Shown here: one piece after another, positions 1 to 13,096 of the stretch
Layout of the letters: each line of letters starts with the position of its first letter
Numbering within the stretch: position 1 is the first letter of the stretch
Assembly (NCBI GenBank): GCA_022113835.1
Contig: JAILWY010000010.1
Span: 1,389,501-1,453,500, forward strand
Length of the DNA stretch: 64,000 nt
Direction of reading: 5' to 3'
Origin: Atopsyche davidsoni
Lineage: Eukaryota; Arthropoda; Insecta; Trichoptera; Hydrobiosidae
Notes under the pieces: generated by a model
What the model was told of the DNA's origin: nothing
Seen by the model: the letters and a program-made list of their open reading frames with translations, nothing else
Database searches by the model: none
Program-made: the position numbers and the translations under genes

Positions 1-100
1 GAGAAAAGGTTAAGATAAATTCCTTTATTAAACTGTAGAAAAAACCTTTGATTTAACTGTTACATAAATTAACAATTAAAATCTTTTCAATTTACTTTAG

Positions 101-3100
101 GGCTAGAGAAATCATGTCTCTGAGATCGGACAAGCACCCGTGTGTAACGTTGGCTTTGATAGCTTTCATGCCACGAGTTTTTGAAGCAGTTCAAGACAAG
201 TGCATTACTAAAGCAAACTGTAAGAAGGATTCAAAGTCATTCTATGTAAGTTTTATTATAATATATTTCATTTCTGAATTATTTATCTATTGAGTCAACA
301 GTAAATAAGAAATATTGAATAAATATAGGGAGTATTCTTACTTTATTTTATTATATGTGAATAGTTTAGATGCATTTTATAGCAGGGTTTGAGTTTTTAT
401 CCTGTGCAAAATATAATTGTGTCTTATATAGATCAAATACAGCTTCAATTGTTTGACGTGTCTTCAACCCGATAACGATGTCTACAGACTTGAAGGTCTT
501 AATCCATTACCTGCACTAAATGTAAGTTTACTTTTCACCATCAGCATTTTTTTTTACTTTACTTTATGTACAATTTCTTTCCACCAACTAGATAAAATAT
601 CGATTCTGTTTCTACCAAAAAACACAAAAAGAAATTTCTAGTTTGCGAGTCAAATATAACGATCCGACATACCAAGAATTGCCACTGTGTGTAGTGAATG
701 TAAGTGAATATAAAAATTAGTTTTAAAACTTTGTAAATACGCACCTTTACATCAATACAAACAAATATAAAACTGCCAATAACTACGCTGAATGCATGGA
801 AATATATTTTCAAATTGATTGGACAAACTGAACCACTACTATTAAATATTGAATCGTTAACTTGATACAAATTTTCTGCATGACTTACTTTGATCTTGAG
901 ATTTGTAAGTTCATTACTCAAGTACATCTGATTATTTGTGACTACAGTAATTGCACGTTATAAATGCTTAGTTGCCAATATTTTGGATTGAAAGGATTGG
1001 AAATGAACTTGATTTAGTAGACGATTAGTAAAATGTTATTCTATCAGCATGAGTATATATTACTAAGTCAGCTCGACTCTTTATTTATCGACTGATATTT
1101 ATTTTTCAATGCATTCTTTTCCACTTTGTTGATTCTCCTTACAAAAATTCACAGGCAATGGTCTCTCATGGAAGAGTTGAACTTCTAGCTCATCCGTTGA
1201 GTCAAAAGTATCTGGAGATGAAGTGGAATTCTTATGGGAAATACTTTCATCTAGCAACTCTCTTATTTTATTGTGTATTTCTCACATTCGTAACACTCTT
1301 TTCTTCGTCGCTAATGACACTCGAAACAAGCGATGCCTTTAAAAACCACAATAATAAAACAGCTGACAGTTCTCTGAAGACAAACTACACCATGAAAACA
1401 CATAAAACTTCTGGTGAAGGTAATTAATTATAAAAAATATTAAACTTATTAGAAAAATAGATAAGTTAAAGAGCTTCCCAAATGTTCAAATTGCTCAATT
1501 CGACTATCATAATTAATTACACATTATATTTTCCTTCGTGTAAATAATACTTTTTAAAAAAATTTATTCAATAAAAATATTATATTTTCATTTTAAAACT
1601 AATATTAAATTATAAATATTATATTGATTTGATTTTTTCAATAAAATTATTTTTAAATAATAACATCTTAATCCTATGATATATATTTGTGATTGAAAAT
1701 TTACCATATTTAAATATTTCCTCAAACAGAAAACAATGGAATGAAAATGAAATCCATACCTTACGATTAACTAATCATTTCTTACAGGCCAGCATACAAC
1801 AGCTGCGATGTATATAAGTGCTATCGCAATTATGATATATAATGTAGTCTGTACTATCAGAGAGGTCTACAATATCTATCAACAAAAGTTGCACTACATT
1901 ATTGATCCTACAAATCTTGTTTCGTGGTTGCTCTGCATCTGTTCAGTGATTATGGTTTCACCAATATGTATGGGATACTTCAACGACATTCAGGCAAGTA
2001 CAAGACTTGAAACTTTCCAGCAAGACGATTATCTCTCGAATGTATAACTTTTTTTTATCCTTATTCAGAACGACTCAAAGTGTATCTCCTCAACTGCTAT
2101 ACGACATTTGTATATCACAAGAAGGAAAATGTTAAATGTAGTTCAATATTGAACCATTTAAGTTTAGCATTTCATACTTTTCATTTGTATGTCACAAGAA
2201 GAAAAATGTTAAATGTAGTTCAATATTGAACCATTTAAATTTAGCGTTTCATGCTTTTCAAGGCTCTTAGTATTTTGTTTTGTTTTCTCAAGTAAAATAT
2301 AGTAGATTTCTATCTAATCAAGCAGTTTGCCTATGAATTATAATTTATAATCCAGGCGCATGACGAACATTACTTATCGGAACATTTTCTTTTTAGTATT
2401 CTGCCGCATCCATGACAGTTTTCTTCAGCTGGTTTCAACTTCTTCTGTTATTGCAACATTTTGATCAAGTTGGCATTTATGTAGTGATGTTTTTGGAGAT
2501 TCTCCAAACGCTTATAAAAGTTCTCCTGGTATTTTCCATTCTGATAATAGCCTTTGGACTTTCTTTCTACATACTTCTATCAAAGGTAATTAAACTGACA
2601 TGCATTTGTGATATGGTCAAACCAGTTCAAAAGCTAAGTGTGATACACAATTCTGGTGAAGTGTCGCTGAACTGTGCAATAAATACTGATATATAAAATA
2701 TTATCAAAATAAATTATCATCCCATAGTCAATATGAATTTAGTAGCTGTGTAGCGTAGAACTTCTCCAATTAAAACAGCGCTTATAAAACATGAACACAT
2801 TGCAACATAATAAAAACTGGAACTTCTTGAAAACAAGAATAAATTATGATTAAAACATAATTTAGCTGCGATAAAAAATACATGAATATTTCTTTTAAGC
2901 ATTACAAATATATTATGTTGTGAATTTTTAGGGAGACCATTTGTCTTTCAATTCAATACCAATGTCACTAATGAGAACTTTCGCTATGATGCTCGGAGAG
3001 ATTGATTTTGTGGGTACTTATGTCCAACCATATTACAAGAGTGAAGAGCCTCGCTGGCTTCCTTTCCCAATTTCCGCATTCCTGATCCTCGGCCTCTTTA

Positions 3101-4178
3101 TGGTGCTGATGCCGATATTGTTGATGAATTTACTCATCGGTTTAGCCGTTGGCGATATTGAGAGTGTGCGCCGTAATGCCCAATTAAAGAGATTGGCAAT
3201 GCAGGTTAGTTTCTTCAACAATACAGCCATACCGTCTTATATACTAAAACAGGTCTTGTTAAAAGGTGTTTTGTAATTTTCATATGTTACTTAGCGATTT
3301 AACTGCTTTTACACCTGGACGATAAAATAAAAACCTGATTTTGACATAATTAATGATATTCAAAGTGAACAGTGTTTGTAAAATAATACCTAACAACAAA
3401 ATTGGTTCATTGCAGCAATATTAATTATATTGTTTTTATGTGATTGCATTGGTCTATCTTTAATAATTTACCTCGTTGTGTTTAATTTATGAAGTGAGAT
3501 ATTTGCTCGTAATATTAAACATTATAACCAGCTCTTTCCTAAATACTTGCAGGTGGTCCTTCACACTGAGCTAGAAAGGAAACTTCCTCAGGTGATACTT
3601 GAGAAAGTAGATCGAAACGAATTGATTGAATATCCTAATCACGCAAAGTGCAAGCTTGGAGTTTTGGACTTTATCTTGAGAAAATGGCTTTGCAATCCTT
3701 TTACGGAAGACGGTAATCTCTTTATTATTTTTATAAATTTATTTAATAATTTAAACTAGTCATTTAAAACCGCCTCATTATGCATCTTACAATTGTGTAT
3801 AACTTGTGTCTATGAAAACATTAACTCATCATATATAGGTTTAGATATTGTACTGGAGAGTGGAGAAGACTACATAAGCAATACGCTGGACAAACAGAAG
3901 AGGCGTCTGAAAGAAATGAGTAACATATTGGATCAACAACATCAGCTGTTGCGGTTGATTGTACAGGTGAGACATTAAAGAAACGCAAACAATGATAACA
4001 TCTGTCTTTTCTAATTGCTTGTTGTTTTCAGAAAATGGAAATTAAATCTGAAGCAGATGACGTAGACGAAGGCGTTTCTCCCTCGCTGTCCTTCTGTCCC
4101 ATGCTGGGGGCAGCCAGCAAGTGGAAGTCGCCACGCGTTCGGAAAGCTCTCAACATACCAAGTGCCAAAAAAAATTAA
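101..4178 (+). CDS. TrpA1: TRPA1 cation channel, C-terminal part (partial at window start)
   Basis: Transient receptor potential A1, a calcium-permeable plasma-membrane channel used by insects to sense heat and irritants. Exons read: 101-245, 432-521, 1155-1419, 1788-1993, 2397-2585, 2932-3204, 3553-3712, 3839-3966 and 4032-4178; all phases join, giving 533 residues to the TAA. The first piece carries MPRVFEAVQDKCITKANCKK, typical of the linker after the ankyrin repeats. S1 (YFHLATLLFYCVFLTFV) is in exon 3, S2-S3 in exon 4, S4-S5 in exon 5. Exon 6 holds the pore (FAMMLGEIDF) and S6 (LMPILLMNLLIGLAVGD) with the TRP-like helix. A charged coiled segment (about 3839-4031) and a short acidic tail follow. 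Ankyrin repeats and start lie outside the window. Exon 2 has an alternative partner at 592-699. The family call is very secure. Confidence 0.96.
592..699 (+). CDS. TrpA1: TRPA1 alternative (mutually exclusive) exon
   Basis: Second version of the 432-521 exon. A pyrimidine-rich tract and CTAG acceptor precede 592, and AAT|GTAAGT follows 699. It is 108 bp with no stop in phase 0, the same phase as its partner (90 bp). Both begin IKY followed by a polar residue and F (IKYRF here, IKYSF in the partner) and both end in a Leu-Pro...Asn motif (ELPLCVVN against NPLPALN). Either joins the upstream exon (ends SFY) and the downstream exon (starts AMVSHGR) in frame. Only 70 bp separate them, perhaps too little for efficient joining. 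Drosophila TrpA1 has mutually exclusive exons in this cytoplasmic linker that change thermal and chemical response; matching this pair to those isoforms is inference. Confidence 0.88.
1994..2396 (+). other. GC-AG intron in TRPA1
   Basis: The intron between the S3 and S4 exons begins CAG|GCAAGT rather than GT. The only nearby GT (1998) would shift the frame, whereas the GC donor gives the expected join of NDIQ to YSAASMTV. GCAAGT is the usual consensus of the rare GC-AG intron class. It holds the 77 bp tandem duplication. Confidence 0.85.
2105..2258 (+). repeat. 77 bp tandem duplication in a TRPA1 intron
   Basis: Two adjacent copies (2105-2181 and 2182-2258) differ at only a handful of positions; both contain GTTCAATATTGAACCATTTA, whose core TTCAATATTGAA is a perfect palindrome. 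A recent local duplication inside the GC-AG intron. Confidence 0.9.
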
Positions 4179-4265
4179 AGTCACAATCAACTGGATGATT
4201 GAAAGAAAGACAATCATTCATGTGAAATCTCGGTTACATCTAGTCATCTTTCCTAGTCGGTGAAG

Positions 4266-4271
4266 AATAAA
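4266..4271 (+). terminator. Polyadenylation signal, TRPA1
   Basis: AATAAA about 90 bp after the TRPA1 stop codon; the first canonical signal downstream. Confidence 0.55.
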
Positions 4272-7200
4272 CATGAATCATCTTTCTCTCTACTGTTTCA
4301 CCTTCACCATTGATAAGAAAATTACTATTTCAAATGTTTGAAAATATTCAATATATGTCATTGCACAATTTGTAATCTACATGGATGTTTACCACTGTTT
4401 TTAAATTTAAGTACATATTAAGGAGATCAGTAACCTTCGTAAAGTTAAAGATAAGGGGAGTAATGAATCATATCTTCATCACGCTTTTCAGCATTCCTAC
4501 ACAGCATAATTTTAAGTTATAAAAAAGATAATTTTAATGACACATTACTATTTATATATTCACGGAAAAATTACAAAATAAAAAAAAAAAATGCACAGAT
4601 TGCGAAGTAACACTCTATTTTAAATATTGTTAATTTTCCACAACACAACTTTTTCATATCTTACCTCTATATGTGTTAGCACGATAAGGAAAAAATATAA
4701 ACTTTTCAAAGTAAACAACTTTTTTTTGCATTCAATTTAATAAACACAATTGAAAAATAATACATAATCATTGTAATATTATTGAAAAGAGTATATAAAT
4801 ATGATTAAATGCTTTTCAAATACACATGACTTATAATACTTTGATATTATGGGAATACATATATGGCATTACTAGGCCTATTAATTATGATAAAATAAAA
4901 CTTACACGATTGAGTACATCTAAAATATACCAAAATAGCCTCGGATGTATAAATGGTTCACTTTCTCACATGGATGATGTATAACGGGTACAACTAGTAT
5001 ACTTTCTGCAAGTGGCATTGCAATAGACTTTTCATGTTCTACATGATAATACGCTCGGTGTAATGTTATACATCATTCACAAGTATGCGAGTAATTTAGT
5101 TACAAAAACCAATATTTTCAGTACAGTCCTCAATGAATTATATTTACTCTTATGAACTTTCTAACTTATCAACAAGGAATCAAATTAGATTACCCAAACA
5201 AAGCCATACATTTAGACAGCAAATATTGAAAACGTGACAGAACTGTTGGAAAAAATCAGTCCTCTTTGGAAGAAAATAAAAATACTTTATTATTACTGGC
5301 CAGACGAGACCGGACCTGCACAAAGTGGCAGCCCCTGCGAGTCCTGAACTCTTAGGAATATATAAAATTCAGATTCTACGACTTAATTAAGATTACATAT
5401 TTATAAAAATGATGTCTGCGAAATTTGGAACTGCAGAAACATTTTTTTTTTAATTTATAATAATAATCACACAGTTGTGTGTATCATATTATATAAAAAA
5501 ATATTTGAGTTATGCATTGTGTTTCCATGTTAGTTACGTTCATCTATTTCGATAGTAATAGTTTAAAAAAGTAAAAATTATTAAATAGAATAAATCTGAG
5601 CCATTACAATTATAAACTAAGGTAATTAGATAGTTTTGCGAAACCTGTTATTACAGTCTTTCTAAGAATTATTTGCTTACACAAAGTAGCAACTTGCATT
5701 ACTCATGTATTATTATTTTATGAAATTATCATGAATTTTAATCAATAATTACTGAACATTTCAACTGATAAATATGTCATACAATAAAACAACAGCTTAT
5801 ATTTCACATCAAGTTTTTTTTAATCATTATAATATTTTAAGAAACTTTTTCTAAAATTTAAGTGTCAATAATTTGTTTGATTATTCATACAGACATTTTA
5901 AAAGATTCTCCGTTGTGGTCTTCTTTACAGTACAAAATAACAAACTCATGACATAATTATGGCATATGAGGAGAGCTGTGTTGTAAACATGACAATTGGA
6001 AGGCTTTTTATATTTAACCCATTAAAATAAACAAAAAAAAAAAAAAAACATACATGGGTTTATTTTACTTATTAAATTTTATTTACTGGCGAATAGTTTT
6101 AGAAAATTTAATTTTCTGTATTACAAATTAATGAGAAGAAAAAAATTCATTGTTACACTATCAAGTAAGAATATTAATACTAAGTAATATTGATATGTTA
6201 CTGTTAATACTCTAAATAAAACACAGAGAATAATATATTGCATCTCTTGTAAATTTTAGACTACAATTTTCCCTTAATTGTACTTAATTAAGACCTTATT
6301 AACATTAAACATACCATTTACTTTATATCCTAACCTAAAAAACAGTAATGCTGCCGGCACAGTCAGCTGGTTGGCCTTTTTATTGCTTTTGATACATTAA
6401 ATTGACAATTAAAAATACTTTGCATCGTACTCGGTGTGACTTGGGCATGGGTTATAATGACATACTGACAAGCCTGAGCCACATTCAGGCAAAACTTGTT
6501 TGGACTTGTAGGAAGTATCTACCCCGAGGGTGGTTACGGAAGATGTTGTTTCAACTTATTTTATTTGATCTGAATTTCAATTATTACAGAATTGAATCAT
6601 TCACAGTTTGACGTCCTGCTACGCAGTCATCTCTTTCTTACCAAAATCCGACTACTAAGTAGTTAAGAAGTTAATTATTGTTTGCATCAACGGCAATTCA
6701 TGTGGCTTTATATTTTTAAGTGAAAATGCATAGAGGAATCTTAAATGCCAATTTACCACCTAACTGAAGAACAAACATTAAGATGAAGTCATTCATATGA
6801 AAACATATGAGCCCATAATTATGAAAGTGGTCTAAGTCATATATTTCTTGTTACGAGATATTTAAAGGTTTACATTTGAATTAATTAAAACATATTTTTT
6901 ACTATGTAACATTTTAATTTAGAATTTTATTAGTATTGATTAATGAAAAATTATTATGAGTGAGAAATTTTGCGTGAATCTCATACGAAAATGTTGTTTT
7001 TAAAGTTTGAATGTCCTTTAAATGACTTAAAGCAATAAAAACTATGAGTTTTATTTAATCAAATAATTCATTTAAATATATAAGTTATTTTTAAAAAGTA
7101 ATCCATTTTTATCATTTTAGGTAGTAAACACATAATATCTTTATGTTTTTCTTCCGTTACTGGTCTTTTGGTGGTGTATAATGGAAACAAGTTAATATTT

Positions 7201-10200
7201 CCATGTATTTTTGGTTTTCCTCTTTTAGATGAAAGATCCAAAACAAATGTCAAAGCAAATGTCACCATTACCGTCTACGATCTTTCAGATGTCCCACTCG
7301 TCTCTCCTTTTTCCTAACTTCTAACCTTTTGCTGTCTCTAATTTAGCATTAAGAGAAAATGGAGCTTTTCCATTATAATATCACCAATTCGGGGTATAAT
7401 TTGGTTTAATTTTATAAAAACTTTGGTAATCAAATAAAATCTAAATACTTCCTCTGGCACGTGCACAATCCAAGAATTGACCGTATCTTTACCATATTTA
7501 TTAACGCTTAAAAGCCTATAGTTGTAAGTGCACATAGGTTCATGCATAATTAAAATAATATTTTGATTTTGTATATGTTTGGGTCAAAGCAATGTCTCTA
7601 CTAGCAAATTTGGCTTTGCAGAATTTTGACCGTGCCGGCATCTTACTGAATGCTAATCGCTATGTGGCAACACCTCATCTGTGATTGGAATCAACCACAA
7701 GTGAACACAATGTGTGGTATACAAAGAATGCTATGATATGAAATGCAACTACTAAGAAATCTAAAGCAATTCACCTCTACAGCAAAAGAATATAGATTGA
7801 GGTAATTTGGTCACATGAGTAATCCTCAAAAGTTTCATACAACAGATGAAAAGAAAAGAATTATAAAAACTAATGAATAGATGCGCATACTACATTTTGT
7901 GCTGAAGTCGAACTGAGTAGGTAGTAATATTATATGGAAAACTGGTGACAAATAGACGATAGAAATCATCTAATGAGATGCCTAGCAGTCCGTTAACGGT
8001 ATTAATAAGAATATCGGTGTCAGCAATAACCTTGCACTGACAATTGAGCTGTCAAAGGCAGCCAGATTATTCTAGTTAATTGTGAGTGTATATGTATGAA
8101 TTTCAAACCACGCGCAAATTACCAAGAACAAAATGTTTTTAAAAAATAACTCTTTATAAAATGAAAAATTACAAAACCGCAACATACAAACGCATGCGCT
8201 GATACTTATCCTAATATTAAAAAAAAAACATTATAAGTAGTGATTATACATCATATAAAATAAAAATGTTACTGATAAATAACACATTTAGAGAAACACA
8301 AAAAGTTATTAGTTTTTATTTAAGTCTGTGTAAGAATGTTTTATTAGCAATTGTGATATTAACAGTCGGTTTTTCACGACAAGTTGTAAAAAGACTTGCA
8401 ACAAAAAATAACAGTTTTTTTCATCACGATATTGGAATACTTAAATCCTTATGAACGTCTATTATGACAATATATATTATGGATGTTTAGCATGCACAAC
8501 TGTCAATGAAAGAACAGCGTTAAAAATTTACACGGTTTTTGGAACGTTACTGATTATTTTTAGTGAACTTTTACACAAGAATTATAATTTATTCAAAAAA
8601 TTGCTGTGCAAAATCGGTTGTCACACTTAACTACAGTGACCTATAACTGTATTATATATAATAATTGCTTAAAATAATGTGCTTTTTAAAATATTTAATC
8701 TAAACTTATTCTATAAAAATATGCACTTTCAAAAATAACAAAGCTAAATTTTGCACAAAAAAAATATAAATTCCGTACAAAGCACAATTAGAAATACAAT
8801 AATATCAAATGCGTATAGTAAAAATTCTTACATATCCTAGCAACCTATCTTTATAATGAATAAAAGTTACTAGTACAGTAATCTTCAAATTCAAAGTCTT
8901 GTCCACATATGCATTGAAAAAGTATGCTTTGCAGCAGAACTGCTAAACCTCATTTCCGGAAGACGTTTTGTTAATCGATTTAAGCCTACCCATAGTAATT
9001 TACTAGTTGCTTCTGATTTTCAATAATCTATCTTATAAACAGTGTCTCAGAAGTCATGGAAGTTCTGAAAAACTAAATATCGATTTGTAGTTTAACGACA
9101 CACAGTTTTAACACTAAACTGAATGAATCTCAGTTGAATGGATCGCAAAGTTATTTAAATGATTATTTACCTATATACCTTTTTTTATTTGAAGGACGTT
9201 GAAATCAATGAAGTTACAGAAACAAACAACAAAACAATTGAAACATACATATCTAGATGGTAAAAATAACATGATTTTTTTTGAAAAATAACATGAATAT
9301 TATGGTTATGAATAAATTTACGCCAAAAGAATCCATAATACAATCATGATGATATTTTCATTTACAAGATGCACTGAGCCTCTTATATATCCAACAAATA
9401 CAACTGCTTGCTCGAATTTCGGATGCACTGAACGCCATTGCAAAATACCGAGCTGATTATTCTAATATCTAATACAAATGTTTTAATGAGTTGTATGTAA
9501 ATTACAGACACGACAAGAATATTATTTATTACTGAATTTGCAATGTTAAACTTGGTGTTTGCTGTTAAAACAGGAAAATAATTAGTAGTTTTATATTACA
9601 CAGCAAACATAATAAAAAACCCAAGCACTTTTCGCAGCAATATATTTCAAATATGCCAGCTGTGTAAATATTCACAACAGAGAAAATATAACCTAACTTG
9701 ACAATGCAGTTGGGTTGATTATGTATCTAATTGCAAATTTACCATACCCCTCGTAGATTTAATATTAATAGTAGTGATAAAAGCATTTAGATGTGACAAA
9801 ATTCGATAATAGACATTGGATAATAAGAGAAGTCTACAATCGTTTAATAAAGTATTTAATTGATTATATTTAAAATAAAACACTACTAAAAAGTGAAACT
9901 GAATATTTCTTGTAAATTTTATCACTTGTATTTACAATAAGTATTTGCAATAAGAAATTCATAACACTACTAAGTGAAATGAACAATGAATACAATCACT
10001 TGTCTACACGCAAACGGCAAATAAAATATGCAAGTAGCATATTCTTGAAACCCGCACAATTCAAATTAAAAAGTTTACCAAGGTTATGTGCTAATTTACC
10101 TTTGCAACATTTAATAGAAATTCAATTTGAAATATATGCATATTGCACTCAATTTTAACAGTATATTTTTAATTACTGTTTGTGCTAAGAAAGTAAGAGT

Positions 10201-10419
10201 AATTTTTTTTTTAGTAAAAAATATATATAAGAACTTGCGATACAATTTTTTCAAAACATGTCATCACAAAAAGCATACATAATAAAACATAATGTAGTGT
10301 AAATATTGATTCGCTACATTGAATTAACAGTTGTTAGTTTTTTCTACGTTTCAACATTTGAATACATTACAAGAGAGAATGATAATATTTACATCTTCAA
10401 TGAGAATAGCTGGTATTGG
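4272..10419. other. Intergenic, AT-rich, no gene supported
   Basis: Between the convergent TRPA1 and Ugd genes. All open frames are short and AT-driven. A minus-strand frame at 7068-7268 (containing KRGKPKIHGN and VTEEKHKDIM) faintly resembles degenerate transposon-associated proteins, but I cannot name a family. Short GC-richer patches near 5300, 6350-6650 and 7620-7700 may be old element fragments. Nothing else was recognised. Confidence 0.6.
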
Positions 10420-10425
10420 TTTATT
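10420..10425 (-). terminator. Polyadenylation signal, Ugd
   Basis: AATAAA on the minus strand (TTTATT on plus), 117 bp past the Ugd stop codon. Confidence 0.45.
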
Positions 10426-10541
10426 GGGATTTTAAAAATAACTAATAATGTGAATACACCAAACTCAATGTGAAGATGTAAGTCAATTTATAAAAAAAAA
10501 CAAAAATTATCATCGAAACTTACTTCAATTTATCAAGAGGG

Positions 10542-13096
10542 TCAGTCGAGAGTCTGACTACCCCAAGTTCTCATGGATCCGCCACGGCAGAGTTTTCTTC
10601 CGATGGTTTGAACATGGAAACCAATCTTCATCAAGCGTTCATGATCCAAGATCTTACGGCCGTCAAATATGTATGCTGGCTTCACCATAACATTATACAA
10701 CTGTTGGAAATCTAAAATCTGTAAAACAAACTTATTAGAATTGTCCCGATGAGTGTGATACAATAATAAAGTTCGAAAGAACTCAACCGTATTTTACCTT
10801 GAATTCGTCCCACTCAGTGCAAACGATAATAGCGTGTGCCCCAGTTGCGGCAGACAGAGCTGATGTGTGGATCTCAAAGTTACTATTACTGGCATCTGCA
10901 AGTTCTGTTTTAATCTGACTTAATTCCACCTGAAGTTAAAAAAAACAAGTTCATTAAAAATTATATGTTGTATACATGAAATTGGACTGATGAATTTTGC
11001 ACTTATGATTTGCAATTTCCATTCGATTGAAGAAACGAGGCTATCAATGGGACAGAAAGCCAACACTCATTGTATATTATAGTGCATAAATGAAGTAGTA
11101 GATAATATAAAATAAAAACCTTTGGATCGTAGATCTGAAGCCTGGCACCTTCGTCCAAGAGAGTTTTAGACACACAGATAGCTGGAGATTCGCGTGTATC
11201 ACCGGTGTTCTTCTTGAAGGCAAATCCCAAAATGGCGATTGTTTTATCCGACACCGTATTAAATAAAGATTCAATGATCTGCAAAATAATACTTCTAAGA
11301 TAAGAAATAAATGACAACTCAAAATACATTTATATTGCAAAATAGCAAGAACCACTGATCCCAAAAAACGGGTATGTAAATATTTACGTCGAGTATAATT
11401 TTAGCATAATTTATATTTTGCTGTAAATAATTATAAAAAATTCATACTTTTCTTGTAAATCTTGACTTTTGATATTCATTCAAATCTATAACTTGCTGCC
11501 AATAAGCTGCAACTTCCGGCAAATTTAGACATTCACAAATGTAAACCAAGTTCAGGATATCCTTCTGGAAGCAGCTCCCACCAAACCCTGTGAAGTATTT
11601 TATTTCATAACTCAACTAAAAATTATTCCAAGTATCAGAGTAAGATCCATTTTATACTGAAAATAAAGCATGAGCAAATGAAATACAAACCAACAGACGC
11701 CTCCAAGAACTTGGGTCCGATTCGGGAATCCTTCCCTACAGCCCTGGCAACTTCGGAGACATCTGCACCAGTAGCCTCACAGACTGCCGACAGCGAGTTA
11801 ATGCTTGAAATTCTTTGCGCTAGAAAGGCATTAGCTGCTAGCTTGGACAACTCAGAGCTCCACGTATTAGTCGTAAGAATATTTTCATTTGGAATCCAAT
11901 GTTCGTAGACCCAAGAAAGTTCTTTAATAGCATTCTGACCCTCAGGACTATCTTCTCCTCCAATTAAGACCCGGTCTGCACCAAGCAAGTCTGTTATCGC
12001 TGTGCCTTCCGACAGGAACTCTGGGTTTGACAATATCTGATAATTTACACCTATGAACAATTCAAACACATATCCATGTTAAATATATATTTATATATAC
12101 ACATACACATTTACAAATCTTTTATCCATTTGTATTACCTGGTTTAATATTAGCTTTTAGAATCTTCATAATACTTTCTGCTGCCTTCACGGGTACTGTA
12201 CTTTTCTCCACAACAATCTTATTCCCTGTAGCTATATCAGCAATCATTCTAGCAGCCTTTTCCACATATTTTAGGTCAGCGGCTCTTCCCTAAATTATAA
12301 ACTCATTGTTATATAATTTAGACATATTTACTATCAATTAATAGGTTATTGAAAACAGTGTTATATTTTTATGTATACCTTTCCGTTGCCAAAAGTTTTG
12401 GTTGGAGTATTGACGGAAATAAATATCAACTCTGCTTCTTGAATACTAGACTCCACGTCAGTAGAAAAGAACAGGTTTCGGCCCCTGCACTTCTGGACAA
12501 CTTCATCCAACCCAGGCTAAAAGACAAAATCATTTATTCAAAATGAATTCATCAAATTTATTTTATTATAAATAACTAACTTTTCTTGTAAATTTTAATT
12601 GTTGAAATTCATTTTAATCTGTGATAGAAAACATGATTTAAATTTCAAACATTAATTGCTATTCATCATTTTTAACTGTGAAAATAATTTTAGGGACATA
12701 AGATAACATGGTGAAGCATGGTGTTATCTAAAAAAAAACTTAGATAGCCAGTTGTTAATATGATATTTAAAAAAATCTATTAGTTTTAAATAATTATAGT
12801 AGGAATAATTTCCAATGACAAATCAATCTAAGAAAGCTTCTTTATTGAATATCTTATATACACTATACTTTTTAAATCATAACTATTGTAACAACTTTGT
12901 TTGTAAAATGTAATTGTAATAAAAAATTATAACCTACCTCATAAATGGGTAATTTATCCGAATTCCACTGATCTATACGCTCTTGGCTTTTGTCTACAAC
13001 AGTGACTTGAATATCGGGACATTTTAGGGCTATCACACTGCAGGTGGGGCCCCCAACGTACCCAGCTCCGATGCAACAAATTTTACTGATCACCAT
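10542..13096 (-). CDS. sgl: UDP-glucose 6-dehydrogenase
   Basis: Cytosolic enzyme that oxidises UDP-glucose to UDP-glucuronate with two NAD+, supplying heparan and chondroitin sulfate synthesis; the fly gene is sugarless. Exons in transcript order: 13096-12938, 12516-12379, 12289-12139, 12050-11691, 11587-11448, 11278-11120, 10929-10798, 10718-10542. Phases all agree, giving 471 residues, normal for the family. Residues 10-16 form the Rossmann motif [28 protein letters not shown] and [20 protein letters not shown] are family signatures. The catalytic cysteine is Cys275 in [26 protein letters not shown] and IYDPK mark the C-terminal UDP-binding domain. The start is the ATG directly before [15 protein letters not shown]. 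The final tail ([13 protein letters not shown]) is short. A relic of exon 5 sits in intron 1. Confidence 0.97.
12580..12627 (-). pseudogene. Relic duplicate of the end of Ugd exon 5, in intron 1
   Basis: Aligned by eye, about three quarters of 46 positions match the 3' end of exon 5 (11448 onward). Read on the minus strand in the matching frame it gives [16 protein letters not shown], against [13 protein letters not shown] in the true exon. A donor-like AAA|GTTAGT follows at the same place. The in-frame stop and lack of the rest of the exon mark it as non-coding today. Confidence 0.6.

Noticed and set aside
642..699. TRPA1 alternative exon starting at the TTCTAG acceptor at 641
   Set aside because: It gives the wrong phase; the CTAG acceptor at 591 with a better pyrimidine tract keeps phase 0 and restores the IKY start.
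7068..7268. 66-codon minus-strand frame with KRGKPKIHGN
   Set aside because: Loose resemblance to transposon-associated proteins only; too short and uncertain to call.
11678..11908. 76-codon plus-strand open frame
   Set aside because: Antisense shadow of Ugd exon 4, whose protein is unmistakable on the minus strand.
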